The notes under the pieces were generated by a model. That model saw only the letters and a list, made by a program, of their open reading frames with translations. It was not told the DNA's origin and did not search any database. Positions 9,384 through 17,221 of a stretch of DNA of 20,966 nt are shown here, one piece after another. The stretch is from Chlamydomonas sphaeroides (lineage: Eukaryota; Chlorophyta; Chlorophyceae; Chlamydomonadales; Chlamydomonadaceae). The stretch's first letter is position 1. Each line of letters begins with the position of its first letter. The translations under genes were made by a program, and so were the position numbers. Where the stretch lies: assembly GCA_001662425.1 (NCBI GenBank), contig BDDC01001736.1, positions 1 through 20,966 on the forward strand, written 5' to 3'.

Positions 9384-11355
9384 CAATCAAGCAGGTCCTG
9401 GCCGCCGGCGGCGGGTTCCGCTGGCCGGTGCGGCCTTGCACGAGCGCTCCGGCCTGCGCTGCTGACGGCGGTTGGTTAGGTTTTGCGGCTGGTTGTTGCT
9501 TGTTTCGGTTGGCGGCATGTGCGGAGCCCGCCCTATGCCCGCATACATGTGCTGAGGCTGCCGTGCGATTTGCCAAGTAAGGGGCACGACCAAACGATTT
9601 GAGATCCTTTTGTTGGCTTGGACGGGGGCGGGGGCTGAGATAGCTGGGCGGGGCAGCTAGGTGCTTCGCTAATTGTGGGGCGGTGCCGGAGTCAGGCAGC
9701 GACGACGTTGCGGCGGGTTGGGTCATGCGTGGCAGCGCTCTAATTTCGAGCAGCGCCAGCGGCATGTAGATGGCGGGGTGGGTGTATGTACTCAGCTGGC
9801 TGGACCGTCGTCGGCTTTGTAAGCCCCAGCACGAGTGCTGTGACTGACAGGGCGCCAAGTAGTGGTGCGCTTGGCGCTGGCAATCAACACGAGATGCAGG
9901 AGAGAAGGCCTCCACCCAACTCCCGACAGCGGTACAGCAACGCAACATGGAGGCTGTGGCCGCCAAGCTCATGGGAAGGACGACTTCGCGCAAGCCGGGC
10001 GGGCTGCGGGCTTAGGACGACGGGCGGCACAGAGGCGCAGGCAGGGGTGGCTCCGTCCCGCCGCCCCTGCTAGCTAGCTTGCCCGTACATGGGCCCACGC
10101 CGCAGGGGCGCAGCGCAGCCGCCACGCTGGCTCGCTGGTTTGTTTCCGGAAGCCGCCAGCCACTGCCCCCGCCGCCGACCTACAAGCTACAACGTAACAA
10201 CCCGGCCACGCACGCGCTGCGAGCCCAGGCGTTTTGATGAGAGGTCTTGAATGGGCTTTCACCGAAGCTCTTCGGCGGCCCGAGTTCGTCCGAGTTACAG
10301 GAACCCGTTGGGCTCACACACGACATGCGGAGGATGGAAAGTGGTCGCCTGCCGTATGCCGCTAGCGCCGGCGCGTGGCCGCGTGGCCGCCGCGCGCCGC
10401 CCGTCAGGCGGGCCACTGGCGCCCGCCACCACGACCGCCAAATTACCACGGCCCATTTGAGGAATCGACACACCGCGGGCCGCAGGCGACCCGTACTACG
10501 GCCGGTCCCGCCGCCCGAACACGTGCACCTGCCAGCAGCTCAAGTACGGCACAGCGCAGTCTTGTGTGCCGCATGATATCATAGCACAGCGCAGCACAGC
10601 GCACCGGCTCACCGGACAGGGGTGCGCATGTACTGCATGCACGTGCACGCACCATGCCGGGGCAACGAACGCGGCGCATGCGTCGAGCGCTGACTACGAA
10701 CTAACAGCATGTCGGAAGTGCTTTAGCAGATATGAATAATCTTGGATCGAGAGTCAAACCCTGGCCTCGCTGCGAAGCCCTGGCGTGTCCCAGCGCCCCT
10801 GCTACAAGCCCTCGGCGTCAAACCCAGGCCTAGCTGCTACGTCCTGTAGAGCCCCAACCACAAGCCCCTAGCTATCGTCAAGCCCATGCCCACCTACCTA
10901 CAAAGCCCGCAAGCTCCTCCTCCCAAGCAAGCCATGTGGCCCCGCCCGTGTATGCAACGTCACACCCGGCGCCGTAGCGGCCTGCCGCAGCTTGTCTCGC
11001 TCGCAGCCGCTGCTTTGTGCCGCCAATACTTTACTAGTCGATAGAGTCGACAGAATCTATTGAGTCGAGTCGTCGATGTATCGATGGAGTCAGAGTAAGA
11101 CGCGAGGGCCGCCCACCTGCCTAGGCCTACAGCCCAAGAATCCCTGGGCTTCCAAGCCCTGCGTCGAGACACCTCAAAGCTTCCAGCAGCAAAAGGCGCG
11201 CCATCGCCGCTTGCTTCATTGGCCGCCACCACGACGGGTCCGCGCATGCCGCGCCACGAGCGGGCCGCTGCTCGCCGCCACCAGAATGATCTCCGCTCGA
11301 GCCCCACTTGCACGCTGCGCCCTTGCTCCGCGACAGCGCGCATGTTGCCACGAAG

Positions 11356-11964
11356 TCATTCATGAAGCCGGAGAAGTGCGGGAGGAGTGTCCATGCGGTC
11401 TGCCAATAGCATGGCATGAAATGGCGCCCCTCCCCAAGTCCCACCAGGGCCACCAGGCCCAGGGCCTTGCGCTCGCTGACCACGCCAGGGCCTCCCTGCC
11501 CGCGGACGAGCCCTTCTCAGCCGCCTTGTCCCCTGGCCAAGCCGGGGCTGCCTCTCCATGGCATCGCAGGTCTGCCGCAGCTGGCTGCGGAAGGCGTCGC
11601 TCAGCCTGCTGCCGCGGCTTTTACCGCGTCCGTGGACCAGGGCTGGCGCGCCCAGGCGGCCGCGGCGGGCGGCGGCGAGGGCGTGATGTTGGTGGGTTGC
11701 CGCAGCCCGCAGGTCGGCGTCCGCCGGCAGCTCGATGACCGCCTCGTGCGGCAGCGAGCGTACGGAGACGTACGTGTGGCCGTTGTGCTGGTGTACGGCA
11801 GGGGCCAGGTCGGGGCCGACCTGTCGGTGGGCCGGGCGGGCGAGGGGAGCGGAACACGACGGTCGAGCGGGCCCAGGCGAGGACGAGGACGCGAGGAAGG
11901 GTGCCCAAAGCAGCGCCAGGGCGACCCAGGGCTTCGGCGCGTCACGCCCACCAGCAACGCAGGA
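11356..11964 (-). other. Unassigned open frame, possible exon or gene remnant
   Basis: From just after a stop at 11965-11967 the frame is open for 202 codons. The first part has a hydrophobic stretch (KPWVALALLWAPFLASSSS) resembling a signal peptide, followed by a non-repetitive stretch (HTYVSVRSLPHEAVIELPAD) that reads like real protein; the last third turns Gly/Pro/Arg-rich and looks non-coding. There is no ATG before the hydrophobic stretch. A second open frame, 11127-11483, overlaps it. No domain was recognised. It could be a terminal exon, a decayed gene, or chance in GC-rich DNA. Confidence 0.25.
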
Positions 11965-11969
11965 TTACA
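11965..11969 (-). terminator. TGTAA poly(A) signal for the gene ending at 12147
   Basis: TGTAA is the usual green-algal polyadenylation signal. On the minus strand it lies 178 nt after the TAG stop at 12147-12149, a normal 3' UTR length in these algae. It is the only TGTAA found at a sensible distance behind any gene in the window. Confidence 0.45.
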
Positions 11970-12070
11970 GGCCGTGTGCCGCCGTCATCGCCCAGCCCCG
12001 CCTGCACAGGTCCACCATTTGACGCGCTATGTACTGCACACAGCTGTGATGCAACATGCTACCAGCGCTT

Positions 12071-12224
12071 GCTCGCCTGGTCCAAGCTGCAGGCGCTGCC
12101 GCACAGTGCACAGCCACCCGGTCATGGATATGATACGGCTATGATGCTAAATCGACAAGACATACGGTGGTGTTGTATTGCAGCCGTAGCTCGCCTGGTC
12201 CATGCTGCAGGCGCTGCCGCACAG
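12071..12224. repeat. 36-bp direct repeat: coding end copied into the 3' UTR
   Basis: 12071-12106 and 12189-12224 match at 35 of 36 bases. The right copy encodes CGSACSMDQAS near the C-terminus of the minus-strand gene; the left copy lies past the stop codon in the presumed 3' UTR, where it would still read CGSACSLDQAS in one frame. Confidence 0.9.
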
Positions 12225-13719
12225 CTCCACATGCGCTGCCACCAGCAGGCACTCGCCCACGCAGGCCGCTTCCGGCGGAGTGGCAGCAGCAAGGGCAAGG
12301 GCTGCCACAGCTGCCACAGCTGCCACAGATGCGGGCCGTTCCTCGGCCGCACCGCCGGCCGCGTCCCGCGGCGCGTGGCGGGGGCCGCAGCCGGGCAGTC
12401 GGATGTGGGGCGGCAGCGCCCCCTCGTCGTCCGTGTCCGCGACCGAGAGCGAGGCGGAGGTCATGGGGGCGGCAGAGTGAAGGCTCCAGGAGGTCAAGGA
12501 GGCCGTGGAGGCCTGTGGGGTGCGAGGGGGCCGAGGAGTATGCAGTGCGGCGGTGGGACGCGGCGGTGGGACGCAGCGGTGGGACGCGTGGAGCAGCTGT
12601 ACGGCAGTCGTGGGTACGACACCGTGCGGCCATGGATGGGGTGGGGGGTGGGCGAAGCGGAGGGTGACGACACGTCATGAGGCATGTACAGCGGCATGTA
12701 CGGCAATAGCGGACAGAGAGACCCCGGCGCGGACCTGGCGCGGGGCCGGAGGGTGTGTCGTGGTTGGATGTACGGCCACCGTAACAGGTTTCGGGCGTCC
12801 AAGCGCAGGGCAAAATAGAATTAGAATAGATGTACGGCGAGCTTGACTCGCCGTGATTTAAGGAGGTAGGGCGATCAGGAGGGCCGAAGCTCCCTACGCG
12901 CCCTGTCCCCTGGGTAGCGCAGGACATTGCCGCCGCGCATGCCGCAGCCCTTTCCAGTGCGGCCGACGGCTCCAGACCGTGCGCTCGGGGCCGCATTTAC
13001 CTCCAACGACCCCTCGAGTCCGCGGCACGGGGCAACGGCGCGCGGCCTGCTTGCTTGCCTGGGAGGACAGCGACGCCGAGCCGTGCGAGTCGTAGCTGTA
13101 GCCGTAGGCTCCGGGCTGTACGGCGGTGGCGTTGCCGTGGCGGTCTAGCAGCTCCAGGCGGGAGCCGGGCAGCAGTTGGGCCAGCTGGCAGTCGCCGGAG
13201 CGCTGGATGCGGGCGGGCCCTACCACCCGGTAACTGGAGTTGGGGGTGGGGATGAGGTTGGGGCGGAGGGGAGGTTGTGCTCTGGGGTGCCCGTGGAGCG
13301 AAGCTGCTGCAGAGCTGCTGAAGGAGGAGGAGGAAGCGGAAGACGACGGAGGAGGAGGAAGTGGAAGAGGATAATGATAATGATGTGAGGTGGATGACTA
13401 GGGAGGCTTGCAACCCTGCTCACCAGCCGTGCGCGGTCAGGCCACTGTTGGCGGGGCGCGTGTGGGAGCCGCCCAGCAGCAGGGATCCCGTGACGGCCGA
13501 CAATGGCGGCATGGCCGTTCCTGGAGTTGTGACATCGACGTCCGCTCGCAGGGGCTGATGTCGAAGCGGGCCAGCGGCCGCTTGCGATCCACAGTGCCGA
13601 TCGTCGTCTGCACATGGGCTCGATGTCCAGTGCGGCGGATGGCGAAGCGGCAGCAGGAGTGAATGGATGGGGCCACCTGCGACGATAGCCGTCGTCGCGT
13701 GGGGCACTGCAGGTGACAT
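12147..13719 (-). CDS. Tentative three-exon gene, no recognised family
   Basis: Model: exons 13424-13719, 13059-13233 and 12147-12512, 837 nt, 278 residues, all phases joining. Intron 1 is GT-AG with a strongly C/T-rich tract. Intron 2 is a GC-AG intron (CAG|GCAAGC, acceptor CCACAG); a GT donor further on breaks the phase. Residues 100-157 (from YRVVGPARIQ, through CQLAQLLPGSRLELLDRHGN) are the most protein-like part. Residues 158-182 are Ser/Thr-rich, 219-234 are an Ala/Val run encoded by a 9-bp repeat, and the C-terminus has Cys241, 245, 255, 259 and 268. ATG 13719 is used because the frame then reaches exon 2 in phase, but exon 1 is low-complexity before about residue 60 and the true start may be elsewhere. 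A TGTAA 178 nt after the stop supports the 3' end. It could be a fragment of a larger or dying gene. Confidence 0.4.
12551..12588. repeat. 13-bp tandem repeat, 3 copies
   Basis: Unit cggtgggacgcgg with one changed base in the second copy and a truncated third. It lies in the long GC-AG intron of the minus-strand gene 12147-13719. Confidence 0.85.
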
Positions 13720-15574
13720 TGGCAGGCAGGCAAGGTGATTGAAGTTGCGTGTGCAGCACGGGAAGGGTCGCGGGAGTGGAGACGGATAACTACAGCGAGC
13801 GTTAACATGGCTGGCGAAGTGCAGATGTCGACGCGAACGGGCCGACGAGCGGCCTTGTCAACCGACGCTTGCCTATAACGGATGTGCCCGCAGTATGTCG
13901 GTGGCACGGCACCTGCACGTATGCCAAGCAAGCCGCGGCAAAGGTAGGTAGGACGCTAGGACCTCGGGGTCTCCGGCTCGGGGGCAGTTAGCTCGACAAG
14001 CGCGCAAAGGTATCACAGCTTCGCCGGGCATTGTGAAGCATTGGAAAAAATGTGCAAGTAACGGTGGTCCTTCCTGGTGGGCATGCGCTGGACAAGCTAA
14101 CAGCATTCCCGCGCGCGGCCTTGAAAGTACCTGAGCGACTCGCTGCATGTTGACAAGGTGATAGCGGATATGTGGGACTGCGTTACTGGCGGGGGTTGCA
14201 AGCTTCACACGCACGTAAGATGGAGCCCTTGTCGTCGCCTTGTCGGCAACAAGTGCGCTGGGGTAGTGCAGTATGTGAGCACTGTGGCTCCAATATGGAG
14301 ACATATAGTCACGTTCCGGAGAGAGACAGGCTCTCGGCAACTCTCAACGTCCGTTATCATAATGTACCGCCCTTACGTCTCAGACGCTCTCGCTGTTGGA
14401 CTGGGCGATCGTCATAGGCAATATGATAACATACCCAGTCGTAGGTAGAGCTCCGCCGACAGGTGACGCATGCTGCAGAAAAAACGCGCGCGCGGCATGG
14501 GAAAGCGCGAGAAACGACCGCGCCCTAATAGATGCGGAAACAGGGCATTCGACTGGCACGCCAACAGCTATGCGCCGCGGTCAGAACAAGCAGTTGCCGG
14601 TCTGCTGGTCGTCCGCAGCAAGAAAGTGCCAACGGCTGCGGACAAGCGATACGGCGACGTACAGCGCTTCAGGGTGCTTCCGACACGGCCTAGATGTTGT
14701 CCACACAAGCGTATCGGGGCAGCACAGCACGCCTGCTGGCGGCGGTCCTCGGCCATGGGGATGAGGCCCTCAGTCGCAGTGTACCGGCACTCCCCCCCAG
14801 ACCCGCCACACGCCCCGCCTGCCCTGGCTAGTGCCTGCCTGGCACAACGACTCGCAACCGTAAGCCTCAAAATTTACGCCTGCCCTGCGCCCTCCCCTGC
14901 CTGCCATACATGCACACCCACCAGGCCAGCCACCGCATCGCGCACGCGGCCGGCGGCCCCCTCCTCCTGCCAGCGTCCAACAGCCTGCCCGGCGCGCTGC
15001 AAAGCGCAGTCACTCTGTCGCGATCAGCGCACCACGCATGCCAATACATACACCACACACACACACACACACAGACACACACACAGACACACGATGCAGG
15101 TCCGCGAACGCTTGCTACGCACACCAGGCGCTCCGCACTCTGGCCGCAACCGCACGGGCACGGCAACGAAGCTGCAAACAAACGACACATGCCAAAACGA
15201 CACAGGGCGACGCTCCCCACCGCACAGCCTGCGCGGCGCGCCAGGGGCGGCGCGCAAGCACACTACACAAACCGCTAAGCACTTGGTCCGTGCCGCCCCC
15301 AACCGCCGAGCGCCATGCGCCGCGGCCCCTGCGCTCACCCCGCTGACGGCCGCGCACTCACACTTTCCCAGCCAAGCTGGACTTTGATTGGTTTTGAGAG
15401 CCGAGACCGCACGGGGTGTCCGGTACGAGGCCGGCGCCCACGACATTCCTTGGGGAGCCCACCACCGTCGCATTGCCCCTGATCCCATCGCCGGCAGTAG
15501 CACGCCGACAGCTGCGCCCCCGTACGCCGCCGTAGTGCGCCTCCGCAGTTTGCCGCCGTAGTGGCGCGAGGAGC
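13720..15574. other. Upstream DNA of the 12147-13719 gene plus uncertain coding-like patches
   Basis: From about 13740 to 14470 the DNA is more AT-rich than its surroundings and frames are frequently closed, consistent with promoter or intergenic DNA. From 14470 GC rises again. Two patches look exon-like: 14922-14996 on the minus strand (RAGQAVGRWQEEGAAGRVRD, acceptor TTTGCAG, donor GTGGGT), and on the plus strand a donor at 14861 (ACC|GTAAGC) plus an acceptor ending at 14923. They overlap on opposite strands, so at most one is real. No gene is called. Confidence 0.35.
15054..15092. repeat. CA-dinucleotide microsatellite
   Basis: About 19 CA units, interrupted twice by CAGA. It lies in non-coding DNA about 480 bp beyond the stop of the small gene ending at 15575. 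Likely length-polymorphic. Confidence 0.95.
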
Positions 15575-16530
15575 CTACTCGCCGCGGCGGCGGCCGTAGA
15601 TGGCCGAGGGTGTGGGCGGCGGCGGCGGGGGCGGCACCCGCACCTTTTTGATGTGGATGTCGTCGCGCGGCCAGCACTTGCCCTCGTCGTGCAGCCTGCG
15701 GCCGTGAGGCAGGGGATGCACCGAGGCAGTAACGAACGTGAGGCAGGGGCGGCGATCGTACTGCTGTGTAATGCAACGCAACATGTTGTTGTGCTCGTTC
15801 CGCTGCCCTCGGCGTGCAGGCTGGCGTGTCGATGCGTGTAAGGGGGGGTCGTTGTGTGGTTTGTTGTGATGTATTGTGTTGCCATGCATAGTGTCTTGCC
15901 CTCGTCGTGCAGGCTGGCGTGTGAGTCTTGTGTGGGCAGCGGCGTGCTGCGGGCAGGGGGCCCCCGCACCTCCGGCCGACCAGGCACGAGTGCGGCACGA
16001 AGGGCACCACGGCGCATGGGTCGTTGCTGCAGGCGCTGTTCCATGCTGCGCTGCGCTGCGCATCGCGAGCCAGCTGCGGCAGACGCGAGTGTGTGGCACA
16101 CGGGCAGTACGGCATGTACGGCGTGCGGTTCGCACCTGTACACCTCCTCGTAGTTGTAGTGCCGCTCGTAATCCTTGGCGTCGTGCACCGCGTGCTTCTT
16201 GATGACGTCGAAGAACCTGCGGGGTTGCAAGCGCGGGGATCGCGAACGAGGTCCGTCTGGCGGGGGCCGCCACCGCTGCAGCTGCACATATGGCGAGGCG
16301 GTTCGCAGCCCCAAACACGGTGGGTGGGGCGGTAGGGTTGCGATGGTTTCGAAATTTGCCTGCTTGCGGGGTAGGGCGGCAACTGCTGCAACCGCTTCAC
16401 CACGTCTTGGCACCTCCAGTGCTCACTTGCAGGCGGCTTTGGTGCCTCCGTAGCGCGCGAAGAAACGGACCTCCTGCAGGGCCGGGCCAGGCAGGGCAGG
16501 GGAGCGGTAAGGGCTCTGCGAGCGGGGCAT
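15575..16530 (-). CDS. Small basic protein of about 101 residues, family not recognised
   Basis: Exons 16427-16530, 16136-16216 and 15575-15695; 306 nt, 101 residues, phases join. Donors are GTGAGC and GTGCGA; acceptors are CCGCAG and CCGCAG. The conserved-looking core is VRFFARYGGTKAACKFFDV, then IKKHAVHDAKDYERHYNYEE, VYR, and LHDEGKCWPRDDIHIKKVRV; a Pro run and a basic tail (YGRRRGE) follow. ATG 16530 opens the frame into the core and gives a short Ser/Pro/Arg N-terminus (MPRSQSPYRSPALPGPALQ) that could be an organelle presequence; alternatively this stretch is intron (its end CCCTGCAG is a good acceptor) and the start lies upstream. Size, charge and the A-FF-IK...DxK..R.Y pattern recall small organellar ribosomal subunits such as bS21, but this is weak. 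The neighbouring GT90 gene is on the same strand 692 bp upstream and probably separate. Confidence 0.55.
15679..15923. repeat. Three copies of the exon-3 acceptor edge of the small gene
   Basis: The 16-nt segment tgccctcgtcgtgcag, which on the minus strand is the first coding bases of exon 3, occurs at 15679-15694 (real exon) and 15898-15913 (exact), and with one mismatch at 15804-15819. In the two intron copies it is followed by gctggcgtgt, so each keeps an AG directly before the copied exon start. If used, they would give Ser-Leu-His-Asp/Ala-Glu-Gly instead of Arg-Leu-His-Asp-Glu-Gly, in the same frame. Confidence 0.9.
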
Positions 16531-16640
16531 GTCGCATCGCGGTGCAAGCTGGGCGCAGCGCTCGTATCCCATATAATTGTCTCGATAATCGCTATCGACG
16601 GTGTCAACTCAGTTGATATCAGGGCCGGCAGGGCAGTCCA
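16531..16640 (-). promoter_or_regulatory. Presumed promoter of the small gene
   Basis: An AT-rich island in otherwise GC-rich DNA directly precedes ATG 16530. It contains aattatat (16571-16578 read on minus), usable as a TATA-like element about 40 nt before the start codon, and two dyads: CGATA-atcgc-TATCG (16583-16597) and TCAACT-c-AGTTGA (16604-16616). Confidence 0.4.
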
Positions 16641-17221
16641 GTACGGTACTCGCAAAAGGGCGCAGCAAGCCGCGAGCTCAGCGTCCGGGCCCGGGTGCGG
16701 CAGCGGGCAGCCGGCCCCTGCCGAAGCCCTTAAGGGCGAAGCCGGCCGACCCCTTTATGCCGGCGAGCAGGTAAGCCCCGCGCGAGGGCTGGGTGCTCTC
16801 CTGTGCCGCCGCGGGGGCAGGTCGGGGCTCCTCATCGTCCCGATGAGACCAAGGGTTGGGTGACCCTCCAGGGTAGGTATTTTTGGTGTGAAGGACGCGT
16901 CAGCAGCGTCCATGATTGGGCCTGCCCCGAGGGCATCACACCTGGATGAGAGGGATGCAGAGGCGGCGGTGGCGGCAGCCGACCTCGTACCTGGGGCGGA
17001 CGGGCGGAAGGGGGCCGGGGGCCGGGGACCGGGGGCCGGGGATGGGACAGAGAGGGTGCAGTGCGCGCGTCTTGTCAGGTGGTGAGGTAACTTGCAGTGC
17101 AGCGCACGCGGCGGCGGCGGCGGCCGCCCGAACCTTAGACGGCCACGTGAATACGTAGGACAGCATTCGAAGCATACCAGACTGCACATGTGGAAGCATA
17201 CTGGAAACAAGCGAGCCCCGC
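16641..17221. other. Spacer between the small gene and the GT90 gene
   Basis: No gene is supported. The stretch contains a short C/G-rich tandem (gggggccggggaccggggg, about 17011-17040) and several frames open on both strands without recognisable content. It should contain the 3' UTR of the GT90 gene (minus strand), but no TGTAA was found. Confidence 0.5.

Larger units (their letters stand above)
8711..12146. other. Long region with no confident gene
   Basis: GC-rich open frames occur on both strands but none shows a recognisable domain. Visible items: a segment of lower GC at about 9036-9294, a 14-bp palindrome and a hairpin near 9340-9383, repeated caaaccc/caagccc words at 10750-10900 (imperfect direct repeat of about 24 bp at 10751 and 10818), and a TCGA/GAGTC-rich stretch at 11036-11095. 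The 3' UTR of the minus-strand gene starting at 13719 probably occupies 11950-12146. Confidence 0.5.

Noticed and set aside
13437..13640. Second frame (TIGTVDRKRPLARFDISPCE) overlapping exon 1 of the 12147-13719 gene
   Set aside because: It looks protein-like but has no donor that joins the next exon in phase, while the other frame does. It remains a possible alternative exon.
14470..15387. A 305-codon plus-strand open frame starting with ATG
   Set aside because: It runs through a CA microsatellite, has biased low-complexity composition and no recognisable domain. The local splice-like signals suggest it is not one continuous exon.
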